A DNA stretch of 64,000 nt from Moraxellaceae bacterium (GTDB lineage: Bacteria; Pseudomonadota; Gammaproteobacteria; Pseudomonadales; Moraxellaceae), in NCBI GenBank assembly GCA_029237815.1, contig JAQZBP010000005.1:62001-126000 (forward strand), given 5' to 3'. Below the pieces are notes generated by a model. That model had not been told where the DNA came from. It was given only the letters and a program-made list of their open reading frames with translations, and did no database searches. Within the stretch, counting starts at the first letter, position 1; every line of letters begins with the position of its first letter. Shown in pieces: positions 35,469-44,378 of this stretch. Both the position numbers and the translations under genes were made by a program.

Positions 35469-37286
35469 CTAGAGGCTGGACCAGATGGAGTCGAAGTTCT
35501 CTTCGTCGCCGGCGGCGCCGGTGACTGCGCCACTGTCGGCCCCGGCACCAGGGCGGCCGAGGATGCTGAACTCGAACTGGCAGAAGCTCGGCGTGGCACT
35601 GAGCTGCTTGGCCATGTGGGTCTTGACCTCCTCGCCATCGAGGTTCAGCCCGACCTTGTAGCCGGTGCGGAAGGTCAGGGCCGGGGTGATCAGGGTTGCC
35701 GGCCGGTTGATGGTCTTGAGTTCGGGCAGTAGCAGGGTACGCATGTACTCCGTCGCTTCCCCGGTCTTCTTGATGACGCGGGCACCGCAGGGCTTGGCCT
35801 TGGGCGAGAGCACCTCGATACCGAGCTGCGCGCCCTGGCCGGGCAGCTGCTTGACCCAGCGGATCACGCCGATGCTCCAGTTGGCCTGGCCATCCTCGCG
35901 CAGGCCGAGGATTTCGCCGGCACGCACGCCGGAAGGCACCTCGCCGCTCCACTGGAGGCAGTAGCCCCCCGGACTGATGTTCACGATCTGGCAGCTGTAG
36001 GTGTCGTAGCGGGGCGCGTCGTCGACCTTGTCGCGGAAGTGCAGGTTGTTGAACTCCGCGGCCTTGGATTCGACCGCGCCGCCGAAGGCCAGTGACCAAA
36101 CGTCCTTGCCGGTGCGGTCGTCGGGTCGGTGCTCGACCTGTTTGGTGCGCAGGAAGGGGTTATCGGATTCCGAGACGAGGTAACGGCCCTGGTCGCCACG
36201 CATCATGGTCTCGAAGTCGCGGCTGCCGGACAGGAAATAGTGGAGTGCCGTCAGGCCGATGCAGGCCTCGAGCCTGCCGTCGTGGGCGACGCGCGAGAAG
36301 CTGCGCTCGCTGAGCTCGCTCCAGGCCTGGATCAGGTGCTCCAGCAGGCTGAGGCTGAGGCCGCCCTCGCCGAAGCCCTTCGGCATGCTGGCCTGGGCGT
36401 TGCGCTTGAGTTCGCCGAGGCGATCGACGAGACGGGACGGGTCGATGGCGCGGACATGGTCGGCGTCGCCGGCCTGTGCCAGCGAGCGGTAGGTCGGGGG
36501 CGCGTCCTTGGACAGGTCAAACACGAAGAGTTCGCCGCCACCGCTGATGTCGCGCAGAGTGACCAGCGGCGCCCACAACTCGCCAAGCAGGTGGATCTGG
36601 GCGATCTCGGACTGGCGCAGCTTGTTGGGCTTGCAGGTGGCCAGCAGCAGGGCGCGCTTGTATACGTCCTCGACGCTGGAGCGCTCGACCTGCCGCTGCA
36701 GCGGGTCGGCAACTGCAGGGGTCAGGGCAATCTGCTGGCCCACTGCGCCGAGATACAGCGAGTGCAGCTCCAGCCAGAGTCGTGACGGCGTGTTCAGGTA
36801 CAGCTGGGTGGAGCGCAGGAGGTTGCCGGTGAGCTCGGTAATGGCGCGGTGGATGACGAGTGCGGCAAGCTGCACCTGATCCACATCGCGCTTGCCGGAG
36901 GCCAGGCGCTCGAGGCAGGCCACCGCGGCCAGCTTGTAGCCGGTGGCCAGATGGCTCTGCATGGACTGCGCCAGCGTCGCGACCTTGGTGGCGCGCTCGG
37001 GCAGGCTGACAGACTGGTTGAGGTAGTGCTTGGCCAGGGCATCCGCGAGCGAGTGCACCACCGGACGCAGGATTTCGAGGGCTTCGATACGCGCGCCTGC
37101 ATCCAGTTGCAGGCGATTGAGCTCCTGCAGGGTCTGGAAGACCTGTCGCGAGGTTTCCCCGACATTGATCATGGGCAGCCCGGCCACCCATTCCTTCAGC
37201 TTCTTGGGCTGATGGCTGACCAGCGTCAGCCGGCCCAAGTCCTGGGCGGGAAGACGTTGCCGGAGGATCTCGGCAGTGCTGACCAT
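35469..37286 (-). CDS. PA4958-like conserved protein with possible C-terminal PilZ-like barrel
   Basis: A 605-aa soluble protein; I know it only as the gene next to fimX in Pseudomonas. The N-terminal 350 residues are mostly helical (LQELNRLQLDAGARIEALE, then CLERLASGKRDVDQVQL), with a globular middle region. Around residues 420-530 a beta-rich part with YSCQIVNISPGGYCLQW, then GLREDGQANWSIGVIRW resembles the barrel of PilZ domains, but I see no RxxxR arm, so c-di-GMP binding is doubtful. It ends acidic (GDEENFDSIWSSL). Being transcribed just upstream of fimX on the same strand (120-base gap), it may act with FimX in pilus control (inference). Confidence 0.6.
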   Translation of the reverse strand: MVSTAEILRQRLPAQDLGRLTLVSHQPKKLKEWVAGLPMINVGETSRQVFQTLQELNRLQLDAGARIEALEILRPVVHSLADALAKHYLNQSVSLPERATKVATLAQSMQSHLATGYKLAAVACLERLASGKRDVDQVQLAALVIHRAITELTGNLLRSTQLYLNTPSRLWLELHSLYLGAVGQQIALTPAVADPLQRQVERSSVEDVYKRALLLATCKPNKLRQSEIAQIHLLGELWAPLVTLRDISGGGELFVFDLSKDAPPTYRSLAQAGDADHVRAIDPSRLVDRLGELKRNAQASMPKGFGEGGLSLSLLEHLIQAWSELSERSFSRVAHDGRLEACIGLTALHYFLSGSRDFETMMRGDQGRYLVSESDNPFLRTKQVEHRPDDRTGKDVWSLAFGGAVESKAAEFNNLHFRDKVDDAPRYDTYSCQIVNISPGGYCLQWSGEVPSGVRAGEILGLREDGQANWSIGVIRWVKQLPGQGAQLGIEVLSPKAKPCGARVIKKTGEATEYMRTLLLPELKTINRPATLITPALTFRTGYKVGLNLDGEEVKTHMAKQLSATPSFCQFEFSILGRPGAGADSGAVTGAAGDEENFDSIWSSL

Positions 37287-37565
37287 AATGAAGTGCCCTG
37301 TATTGTTGTATTCAGTGTCGCCCAGGTCGGTCGCAATGCCTGCCTGGCTGTCCTTGCCCCTGTCGCGGGCTGCTGGAGTGCCGGGTGAAGATCGCTCCGG
37401 ATGAGCAGCGGTTCACCAACCGGCTGTGGGTGCGATCACAGTAATGCCATTCGTCGTTGTTATCAGGTTCCTTGTTTCCGGGCAACCTTCATCCGAAAAG
37501 ACACGTGTTTTTAGCGACTTCCGCCGCTTATCTCAACCTGGCGGCAGGTCGTGCCCCGCTCTGGC

Positions 37566-38462
37566 TCAGGCGGTAGCCGTGGCCGGCCCGCGGCAATGCT
37601 CGAGGAAGCGCTCCAGTCCCTGCGTGCGGAACTTCTGGCGGTGGATCAGCACGAAAAGGTCGCGCTTCAGGTCGAGGAACGGTGTCTTGAGCGGTACCAC
37701 GCTGTCCGTGCGGATGGCGTCCTCCAGGGTGCGCCGGGAGGCGCAGCCGATGCCGATGCCCGAGGTGACGGCCTGGCGGATAGCCTCTGTATGGCCGAAC
37801 TCCAGCAGCAGGTTGATGCGGTGGATCTTGCCCAACACGGCGTTGTCGAAGACCTCGCGGGTGCCCGAGCCGGGCTCGCGCAGGATCCAGCTGGCCTCCG
37901 CCAGGTCCGATTCCGTCACCGCTTTCTTCTTTGCCAGCGGATGGGTGGGAGCGGCGAAGACCACGAGTTCGTCGCTGCACCAGGGCATCACCTCGAGATC
38001 GGGTTCATGGCAAAAGCCTTCGATGAAGCCGATGTCGATCTGGAACTGCCGCAGGGACTCGATCACCTGCCGCGTGTTCGCCACATCCAGGGTGAGCTGG
38101 GCGCCGGGATAGGTCTTCATGAAGTTGCCGATGAGGCCCGGCATCATGTAGTTGCCGATGGTCTGGCTGGCGCCGATGCGCAACGGGCCGATCATGGCGT
38201 TGTCACTGGCGGCCATGTGCTCGATGTCCGCAATGCGGGCGATGGCGTCCAGCGACTTGGGCAGCAGCAGGCGGCCGGCGTCGTTCAGCTGCAGGCGCTT
38301 GCCGATGCGGTCGAAGAGCTTGCGCCCGAGCTGATGCTCGAAATCCGCCAGTGCCATGCTGGTCGCGCTTTGCGTGATGCTGAGCGACTCTGCCGCGCGG
38401 GTCACGTTGCCGGCTTGGGCGACGGCAATGAAGACCTCCAGCTGTTTCAGGGTTATGCGCAT
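37566..38462 (-). CDS. LysR-family transcriptional regulator (CysL/YeiE-like)
   Basis: A 298-aa LysR protein. The N-terminal winged helix-turn-helix reads TLKQLEVFIAVAQAGNVTRA and SLSITQSATSMALADFE, followed by the linker helix and a periplasmic-binding-protein-like effector domain starting at PLRIGASQTIGNYMMP, a pattern close to CysL/YeiE-type regulators of sulfur or sulfite metabolism. Start at 38462 or three codons upstream; neither has a strong ribosome site. The 279-base spacer downstream to the PA4958-like gene shows no repeat or clear terminator. It lies just after psd; rhdA nearby is a sulfur gene, but a regulatory link is only a guess. Confidence 0.87.
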   Translation of the reverse strand: MRITLKQLEVFIAVAQAGNVTRAAESLSITQSATSMALADFEHQLGRKLFDRIGKRLQLNDAGRLLLPKSLDAIARIADIEHMAASDNAMIGPLRIGASQTIGNYMMPGLIGNFMKTYPGAQLTLDVANTRQVIESLRQFQIDIGFIEGFCHEPDLEVMPWCSDELVVFAAPTHPLAKKKAVTESDLAEASWILREPGSGTREVFDNAVLGKIHRINLLLEFGHTEAIRQAVTSGIGIGCASRRTLEDAIRTDSVVPLKTPFLDLKRDLFVLIHRQKFRTQGLERFLEHCRGPATATA

Positions 38463-38547
38463 GGGAATCATCAGCGTTGTTGATGGATTCCTGAGGTTAT
38501 GTTGGGTTGCTTCGATAAGGCAAGTGCAAGGGGAGAGAAGTCGAAGA

Positions 38548-38578
38548 GGCCGGCCCCGCGCATAGCGCAGGGCCGGCC
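38548..38578 (-). terminator. GC-rich hairpin after psd
   Basis: Strong stem built of GGCCGGCCC and its complement plus an inner GCGC pair, one mismatch, loop of three. It starts 9 bases after the psd stop but is followed only by a C/T-mixed tract, so it may be a weak or factor-assisted terminator separating psd from the LysR gene. Confidence 0.45.
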
Positions 38579-38586
38579 CACGGCAA

Positions 38587-39459
38587 TCAGCGGCGGCCCC
38601 CGCCCAGCTTTTCGCCCATGCGGGTGGGCGTGCCGGCGCGGAAGCGGGACTCCCAGTCCATGACATCGTGGCCGAAGCAGACGATAGCAGTCGAGCCCAG
38701 ATAGAAGCGGCCCAACTCATCGCCTTTTTTCAGGACGATGGGGGCAGGCGCGTTGCGGTAGTCGGTGACCGTGATCCGGCGCGGTCGCGCCGGCGCGACG
38801 CGGCCGGCCCAGACGGTCTCGATACCGGCCACGATCATGGCGCCCACCAGTACCACGGCCATGGGGCCGATGTCGGTGTCGAAGATGGCGACCAGGCGTT
38901 CGTTGCGCGCGAACAGGCGCGGCACGTTCTCGGCGGTACGCGTGTTAACGGAGAACAGGTCGCCCGGCACATAGACCATCTCGCGCAGCGTCCCGGTGTA
39001 GGGCATGTGCACGCGGTGGTAGTCGCGCGGCGACAGGTAGACGGTGGCGAACTTGCCGTTCAGGAAGGGGTGTGCGCGCTGCACGTCGCCGCCCAGCAGC
39101 TCGTTGAGGGTGTACTGCTGGCCCTTGGCCTGGAAGATGAAGTTGCCTTCGATCTCGCCGAGTTGGGAGATGGCGCCATCGGCAGGGCAGGCGATGCTGC
39201 CCGGAGTCGTGTCGATGACGCGGGCGCCGGCCTTCAGGGGCCGCGTAAAGAAGGCATTGAAGCTCTCGTAGGCCAGCGGGTTTTCCTCCAGCGCCTCGCG
39301 CATGTCGACGTTATAGCGTGCGGCGAAGTTGGCGATGAAGGTGTTCTTCACGAAGCCGAGGCGGCTCGCGGCGATCCAGCCCACGAAGCGGGACAGCAGG
39401 TGCTGGGGGACGAAATACTGGATCAGGGTCAGCAGGCGGTCGCGGGATTCAGGCTTCAT
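38587..39459 (-). CDS. psd: phosphatidylserine decarboxylase proenzyme
   Basis: Psd makes phosphatidylethanolamine from phosphatidylserine at the inner membrane. The 290-aa proenzyme has the self-cleavage site LGST at 254-257: cut between G255 and S256 gives beta and alpha chains, the serine becoming the pyruvoyl group. Upstream blocks [15 protein letters not shown] and [22 protein letters not shown] (split here: GDLFSVN, then RLFARNE) are typical, with the metal or catalytic histidine in the first. Lies downstream of rhdA on the same strand, as in Pseudomonas. Confidence 0.95.
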   Translation of the reverse strand: MKPESRDRLLTLIQYFVPQHLLSRFVGWIAASRLGFVKNTFIANFAARYNVDMREALEENPLAYESFNAFFTRPLKAGARVIDTTPGSIACPADGAISQLGEIEGNFIFQAKGQQYTLNELLGGDVQRAHPFLNGKFATVYLSPRDYHRVHMPYTGTLREMVYVPGDLFSVNTRTAENVPRLFARNERLVAIFDTDIGPMAVVLVGAMIVAGIETVWAGRVAPARPRRITVTDYRNAPAPIVLKKGDELGRFYLGSTAIVCFGHDVMDWESRFRAGTPTRMGEKLGGGRR

Positions 39460-39564
39460 TTGTGCGTTGTCTCTTCAATCCCGCGCAGGCGGGAGGCAGT
39501 CAATCGGTGGCCGGGGTGGCGTTGCGGGTTGGAGAGCCGCGGGCTCGCGCAGTGCTGTCGGCGG

Positions 39565-40374
39565 CTATTTCTCGACAGGCGTGTCGGGGTGATTCCCCCA
39601 CTCGCTCCATGAGCCGGCATAGGCCTTCATGCGCGGGAAGCCAAGGAGCTTGCCGAGCAGGTAGGTGAAGCCGGACCGGTGATGCGTCTGGCAATACGTG
39701 ATGACTGTTTTATCGGCGGTAATGCCGAGTGCGGCGAGTTCGGCACGCACGTCATCGAGTGGCCGGACACGCAGGGCGTTGGCGCGGTCCACCCCGCGCG
39801 TCCATTCGTAGTTGCGCGCACCGGGGATATGCCCCGCACGCTGGGCGCGCACCATGGCACCGCTGAACTCCTCCGGTGAGCGCGAGTCCCACAGCACGTG
39901 GTCGCTGTCCTGGTGGTGCGCCAGCACGTAGTCGAGATCGGCGTCCGGGCCTTCTGTCCACGCGGCCATGTAGAGTGAGGGGCGCGGTGCGTTGGGCGTG
40001 CTCTCCACCGGCAGGCCGGCGGCAAGCCAGGCGTGGATGCCACCATTCAGGTAGGAGTACCTGCCGTGGCCGATCACGTCGAGTGTCCAGATGAAGCGGC
40101 CGGACCAGGCGCCGCCCTCGTCGTCGTACACCACCACATGCGTGTCCGGCGTGAGCCCAAGTGCGGAGAAGGCGGCGGAGAGTTGTTCCAGCGTCGGCAG
40201 CTTGCCCGGCGACGGCAACTCGCCCCCGAGCAGCTGACGGCCATTGAAGGGCACTGCACCCGGCACATGTGCCTGCTGGTAGACCGAGTCCTTGCCGAGG
40301 TCGACGACCAGCAACCCGGGGGTGACAAGGGCGGCGTGCAGTTCAGCGGGCTCCAGCAACAGGGGCAGGCTCAT
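39565..40374 (-). CDS. rhdA: thiosulfate sulfurtransferase (rhodanese)
   Basis: A 269-aa two-domain rhodanese that moves sulfane sulfur from thiosulfate to cyanide or other thiophilic acceptors. The N-terminal domain is catalytically inactive; the C-terminal one has the active cysteine C228 in TYCQTHHRSG, the loop form of single-turn rhodaneses such as Azotobacter RhdA. The ATG at 40374 fits the family start; the longer open frame upstream is non-coding. A TACAAT hexamer about 35 bases upstream on its strand may be its -10 box. Confidence 0.93.
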   Translation of the reverse strand: MSLPLLLEPAELHAALVTPGLLVVDLGKDSVYQQAHVPGAVPFNGRQLLGGELPSPGKLPTLEQLSAAFSALGLTPDTHVVVYDDEGGAWSGRFIWTLDVIGHGRYSYLNGGIHAWLAAGLPVESTPNAPRPSLYMAAWTEGPDADLDYVLAHHQDSDHVLWDSRSPEEFSGAMVRAQRAGHIPGARNYEWTRGVDRANALRVRPLDDVRAELAALGITADKTVITYCQTHHRSGFTYLLGKLLGFPRMKAYAGSWSEWGNHPDTPVEK

Positions 40375-40570
40375 GGCGAAGGACCGGTTTGTCGGGACAG
40401 GGCGGGGATTGTAATGCAGGGCGGCGAGGGCAGAAACCTTTGCCTCCGCAACAAAGACGTGCTTGGCGGGACAGCAGTCGCGGACGCCGGAGCATGTAAA
40501 CTGCGGGACCTGTCCCGTGTTTCCGGCCGCAAATTCCTCTCCTGTTCCGCGGCTGCCTGTGGAGGCCCTC

Positions 40571-41527
40571 ATGCAGACACTGTTTCCCGAGATCGAGCCA
40601 TATGCGACCCATCGCTTCCCCGTCACGCCACCGCACGTGCTGCATGTGGAGGAGTGCGGCAATCCGCACGGCCTTCCGGTGCTGTTCCTGCACGGGGGGC
40701 CGGGCGCCGGGTTCCAGGCTTGGAACCGTCGCTTCTTCGATCCGAAGCGCTACCGCATCGTGCTCTTCGACCAACGTGGCGCCGGCAGGTCGACACCGCA
40801 CGCGCATCTCGAGGACAACACAACGCCCGCACTGATCGCGGACATCGAGGCACTGCGTGAGTTCCTCGGAATAGAGCAGTGGGTGGTGTTTGGCGGCTCC
40901 TGGGGGTCGACGCTGGCGCTGGCATACGCCGAGGCGTTTCCGGCACGTGTCACCGGGCTTATCCTGCGCGGCATTTTCCTGTGCCGTGACCAGGACATCC
41001 GCTGGTTCTACCAGGACGGTGCCAGCCATGTGTACCCGGATTACTGGGCCGACTATGTGCGCGTGATTCCCGAACACGAGCGTCACGACTTCCTCAGTGC
41101 GTACTACAAGCGTCTCACCGGCGACGACGAGCTCGCGCGCATGGCGGCCGCCAAGGCTTGGTCGGTCTGGGAAGGCGTATGTGCCACGCTGCGGCCCAAC
41201 CACAGCGTGGTGGAGCATTTCTCCGACCCGCATGTGGCGCTGGCGCTGGCGCGCATCGAGGCGCACTACTTCGTCAACAGGATATTCCTGGAGCACAACC
41301 AGTTACTGGACGAGGCGCGCCGGCTCGCCGGCATTCCCGGCGTCATCGTGCATGGCCGCTACGACATGATCTGTCCGCTCGACAACGCCTTCGCGCTGCA
41401 TGAGGCATGGCCCGAAGCACAGCTGCAGATCGTGCCCGATGCGGGCCACTCCGCGGCGGAGCCTGGCATCATCGACGCGCTCGTTCGCGCGACGAACGAT
41501 TTCGCGCGCCGCTTCGGTCCGCGCTGA
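40571..41527 (+). CDS. pip: prolyl aminopeptidase (proline iminopeptidase)
   Basis: Pip removes N-terminal proline from peptides. A 318-aa alpha/beta hydrolase of peptidase family S33: oxyanion-hole HGGPG at 41-45, nucleophile elbow GGSWGS with S110, then HGRYDMICPL carrying the acid and DAGHSAAEPG the histidine. GGAGG at 40561-40565 is a strong ribosome site for the chosen ATG. The dtd gene starts 2 bases after the stop; pip-dtd pairing is known from Pseudomonas. Confidence 0.94.
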   Translation: MQTLFPEIEPYATHRFPVTPPHVLHVEECGNPHGLPVLFLHGGPGAGFQAWNRRFFDPKRYRIVLFDQRGAGRSTPHAHLEDNTTPALIADIEALREFLGIEQWVVFGGSWGSTLALAYAEAFPARVTGLILRGIFLCRDQDIRWFYQDGASHVYPDYWADYVRVIPEHERHDFLSAYYKRLTGDDELARMAAAKAWSVWEGVCATLRPNHSVVEHFSDPHVALALARIEAHYFVNRIFLEHNQLLDEARRLAGIPGVIVHGRYDMICPLDNAFALHEAWPEAQLQIVPDAGHSAAEPGIIDALVRATNDFARRFGPR

Positions 41528-41529
41528 GC

Positions 41530-41967
41530 ATGCGCGGGCTGATCCAGCGTGTCAGCGAGGCACGCGTCATCGTGGAGGGCGCCTGTATCGGTGAGGTCGG
41601 CGCGGGGATTCTGTTGCTGCTCGGTATGCACAGGGGCGACAGCGAAGAACAGGCGCTGAGGTTGCTGGATAAGGTGCTGGCCTACCGGATATTCCCGGAT
41701 GAAGCCGGCCGCATGAACCGCAGCCTGGCCGATATCGGTGGCGGCCTGCTAGTGGTGTCGCAGTTCACTCTCGCGGCGGAGACGAAGAAGGGCCTGCGGC
41801 CCGGTTTCGATCCGGCCGAGGCGCCCGCGCGTGCCGAAGCGCTGTATGAGTACTTTCTCCGCGAGGCACGCGCGAGACACCCGGTGGTGGCGAGCGGCTG
41901 CTTCGGCGCCGACATGAAGGTTCATCTCGTCAATGATGGCCCTGTCACCTTCCTGTTGGAGGCTTGA
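41530..41967 (+). CDS. dtd: D-aminoacyl-tRNA deacylase
   Basis: DTD hydrolyses D-aminoacyl-tRNAs (and glycyl-tRNA-Ala) to protect translation. The 145-aa protein has the two active-site motifs, SQFTLAA (canonical SQFTLY) near residue 77 and NDGPVTF near 137, the latter with the Gly-Pro that excludes L-amino acids. It directly follows pip and is followed by a bidirectional terminator. Confidence 0.95.
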   Translation: MRGLIQRVSEARVIVEGACIGEVGAGILLLLGMHRGDSEEQALRLLDKVLAYRIFPDEAGRMNRSLADIGGGLLVVSQFTLAAETKKGLRPGFDPAEAPARAEALYEYFLREARARHPVVASGCFGADMKVHLVNDGPVTFLLEA

Positions 41968-42015
41968 GGGCGACATGCACTCCTGAAGAAGGCAACGAGG
42001 GAGGTTGAGAATCCG

Positions 42016-42051
42016 CCATAAAAAAGCCGGCATGCGCCGGCTTTTTTATGG
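42016..42051. terminator. bidirectional intrinsic terminator between dtd and tatC
   Basis: Perfect 16-base arms 42016-42031 and 42036-42051; GCCGGC core with A6 and T6 flanks, loop ATGC. Confidence 0.9.
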
Positions 42052-42059
42052 GTGTGGTA

Positions 42060-42800
42060 TCAGGCCTCGACGGCCTTGCGCTTTTCCATCAGCCGGCCGA
42101 ACAGCAATCCGGCCTCGAACAGCAGCCACATCGGCACGGCCAGCATGGCCATGGAGATCGCGTCCGGCGGAGTCAGGAACATGGCGATGAAGAAGCAGAA
42201 CACGATGACGTAGCGGCGCTTGTCGATCAGCGAATCACTGCTGACGATGCCCGACGAGATCACCAGGAATACCGCCACCGGAATCTCGAAAGTGAAGCCG
42301 AATACGAGGAAGAGCTTCAGCACGAAGTCGAGATAGAGGTTGATGTCGGTCATCATCGCCACGCCCTCCGGACCCACCTGGGTGAAGAAGCCTAGGATGG
42401 CAGGTAGCGTGATGAAGTAGGCGAATGACACGCCCGTATAGAAGAGCAGCACGCTCGAGACGAACAGCGGAACCGCGATCCGCTTCTCGTGCCGGTACAG
42501 TGCGGGCGAGATGAAGGCCCAGATCTGGTGAAGGATGTAGGGCACCCCGATAAAGAGCACGACAAAGAACGTCAGCTTGAACGGTGCCATGAAAGGCGCC
42601 GTGACGTCGGTGGCGATCATGGTGCTGCCGGGCGGCAGCAGTTTGCGCAGCGGGGCGGACACCGCGGCATAGAGGTCGTTGCGGAAATACACCAGCCCGA
42701 AAAAGCCGACCATGAGCACGGTCAGCACGCGGATGAGGCGGTTACGCAGTTCGACCAGGTGGGAGACCAGCGGCATTTCGCTGGGAGCGGCGTCACTCAT
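42060..42800 (-). CDS. tatC: Sec-independent protein translocase subunit TatC
   Basis: TatC is the six-helix membrane receptor for twin-arginine signal peptides. The 246-aa protein has the N-terminal SHLVELRNRLIRVLTVL segment with the signal-binding glutamate, six hydrophobic helices, and the first periplasmic loop with F-P region reading APFKLTFFV. It overlaps tatB by four bases and ends the operon before a terminator. Confidence 0.96.
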   Translation of the reverse strand: MSDAAPSEMPLVSHLVELRNRLIRVLTVLMVGFFGLVYFRNDLYAAVSAPLRKLLPPGSTMIATDVTAPFMAPFKLTFFVVLFIGVPYILHQIWAFISPALYRHEKRIAVPLFVSSVLLFYTGVSFAYFITLPAILGFFTQVGPEGVAMMTDINLYLDFVLKLFLVFGFTFEIPVAVFLVISSGIVSSDSLIDKRRYVIVFCFFIAMFLTPPDAISMAMLAVPMWLLFEAGLLFGRLMEKRKAVEA

Positions 42801-43333
42801 GATGCGGAAGGGTCGTTGGGAGTGGTGTCAGGCGAGGGCGGCGCAATGCGGTTCTTGCGCTGTGCTTCCAGCCATTCGCGGTAGGCTTGCTCGCCATCCA
42901 CCTTGACCTCGTCGAGGGGTTTCGCCACCTCCGGCAGCAGCGCGGCAACCGGTGCGCCGGCCAGCGCAGGAAGGTCCATGCCAGCCGCCTGAGCGGGGTT
43001 CTCGGCGCTGTCCGTGGCGGGGGTGTCGGCGAGGGCGTTACGGGCCGATTCCTGCGTTTCGGCCCACAGGGTCTCCAGATCCTTGCGCTCCTCCTGCAGG
43101 GCCTGCACGACACTGTCCGCGCCGGTTGCACCGAACTGCTTCGCCAGTTGCGTACGGACTTCCTGGGTGGCGACTTCGCGCTCGATCTCCGACTGCATGG
43201 TGCTGATCGTGCGACGGATGCGTCCTACCCACGCGCCGGCGATGCGTGCCGCATGCGGCAGCTTTTCCGGGCCAAGCACGACCAGCGCCACGATGGCCAG
43301 CAGCAGGAGCTCGCTGAACCCGACATCGAACAT
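42797..43333 (-). CDS. tatB: Sec-independent protein translocase subunit TatB
   Basis: A 178-aa protein with one N-terminal membrane helix (MFDVGFSELLLLAIVALVVL), the G-P hinge in LGPEKLPHAAR, an amphipathic helix (AWVGRIRRTISTMQSEIERE) and a long, loosely conserved polar tail. TatB with TatC forms the signal-peptide receptor complex. Gene order tatA-tatB-tatC; 3 bases after tatA. Confidence 0.95.
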   Translation of the reverse strand: MFDVGFSELLLLAIVALVVLGPEKLPHAARIAGAWVGRIRRTISTMQSEIEREVATQEVRTQLAKQFGATGADSVVQALQEERKDLETLWAETQESARNALADTPATDSAENPAQAAGMDLPALAGAPVAALLPEVAKPLDEVKVDGEQAYREWLEAQRKNRIAPPSPDTTPNDPSAS

Positions 43334-43336
43334 GGC

Positions 43337-43570
43337 TTAGACGTTGTCTTTCTTGGTGACCGTGCTGTCGGTCTTGGCGCTGTCCTGCTGGGCGATCTGC
43401 TGGGGAGCCTCCGGCTTTTCTTCCTCGTTGTTGCTCTTCATCCCATCCTTGAAGCCCTTGAAGAAGCCGCCGAGGTCCTTGCCGGCGTTCTTGAGTTTGC
43501 CGGTCCCGAAGACGAGCACGACGATAACCAGCAGCAGGATGATGTGGGGAAGGGACAGGCCAGACAGCAT
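43337..43570 (-). CDS. tatA: Sec-independent protein translocase subunit TatA
   Basis: A 77-aa pore-forming component: short N-terminal membrane helix ([20 protein letters not shown]), hinge, then the amphipathic helix [18 protein letters not shown] and a charged tail. TatA oligomers open the membrane for folded cargo. Six bases after hisE. Confidence 0.95.
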   Translation of the reverse strand: MLSGLSLPHIILLLVIVVLVFGTGKLKNAGKDLGGFFKGFKDGMKSNNEEEKPEAPQQIAQQDSAKTDSTVTKKDNV

Positions 43571-43576
43571 GATGGA

Positions 43577-43933
43577 TTACTCCGCAGAAGTGTTCGGGGA
43601 AGAGGCGGTGCGCGACGCCTTCTCGGCATGGCCGGAGACATTGAAGCGGCGCGCGAGTTCATTCAGTACGACATCGGGGTGCAGATTGAAGTGCGACAGC
43701 ATGACAAGCGAGTGAAACCACAGGTCCGCGGTTTCATATACAAGCTCGTCGTGCTGGCCGCTGTGGGCGGCGTCCTTGGCGGCAATGAGGGTTTCCGTGC
43801 ATTCCTCGCCGACCTTTTCCAGGATCTTGTTCAGGCCCTTGTGATGCAGGCTGGCGACATACGAGGACTCGGGCGCGGCCTGTTTGCGCTCGGCGATCAC
43901 GCGAGCCAGTTCGTTCAGGATGTCGTCGCTCAT
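43577..43933 (-). CDS. hisE: phosphoribosyl-ATP pyrophosphatase
   Basis: HisE cuts PR-ATP to PR-AMP, step two of histidine synthesis. The 118-aa helical MazG-like protein has the metal motif [16 protein letters not shown] and [13 protein letters not shown]. The ATG overlaps hisI by four bases (ATGA); a longer open frame reading into hisI was rejected. Separate hisE and hisI genes next to tat, away from the main his cluster, are the Pseudomonas arrangement. Confidence 0.94.
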   Translation of the reverse strand: MSDDILNELARVIAERKQAAPESSYVASLHHKGLNKILEKVGEECTETLIAAKDAAHSGQHDELVYETADLWFHSLVMLSHFNLHPDVVLNELARRFNVSGHAEKASRTASSPNTSAE

Positions 43934-44334
43934 TGTGCAGGGCTCTCGGCAGCGGAGGCGTAGATGGCCTCCGGGTCTTTCAGGACGGCGTCGACGGTCT
44001 CCCATCTGCCATCCACCAGGCGGCGGTAAAAGCAGGATTCGCGCCCGGTGTGGCAGGCGATGCCGCCAATCTGCTCGACCTGCAGGATGATTACATCGCC
44101 GTCGCAGTCGAGGCGCAGCTCGTGCAACTTCTGCACATGGCCGGAATCCTCGCCCTTGCGCCAGAGCCTGGCGCGGGAGCGCGACCAGTAGATGGCGCGG
44201 CCTTCCTGTGCGGTCAGCGTCAGCGCCTCGCGGTTCATCCAGGCCACCATCAGGACGCGGCCGGTCTGCACGTCCTGGGCAATTGCCGGCACGAGGCCGT
44301 CGGCATCCCAGCGTACTTCATCCAGCCAGTTCAT
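43930..44334 (-). CDS. hisI: phosphoribosyl-AMP cyclohydrolase
   Basis: HisI opens the adenine ring of PR-AMP, step three of histidine synthesis. The 134-aa metalloenzyme has the magnesium aspartates in DCDGDVI and zinc cysteines in DCDGD and [22 protein letters not shown] and [13 protein letters not shown] are typical. 44 bases after ubiB, likely cotranscribed with it and with hisE and the tat genes. Confidence 0.95.
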   Translation of the reverse strand: MNWLDEVRWDADGLVPAIAQDVQTGRVLMVAWMNREALTLTAQEGRAIYWSRSRARLWRKGEDSGHVQKLHELRLDCDGDVIILQVEQIGGIACHTGRESCFYRRLVDGRWETVDAVLKDPEAIYASAAESPAQ

Positions 44335-44378
44335 CGAGCGTCAATCCGGAAAGAGATGGGGGAAGGATAACCCTTCAT

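Noticed and set aside
39479..39494. 6-bp hairpin between rhdA and psd
   Set aside because: Short stem without a U-tract on the transcribed strand; not a convincing terminator.
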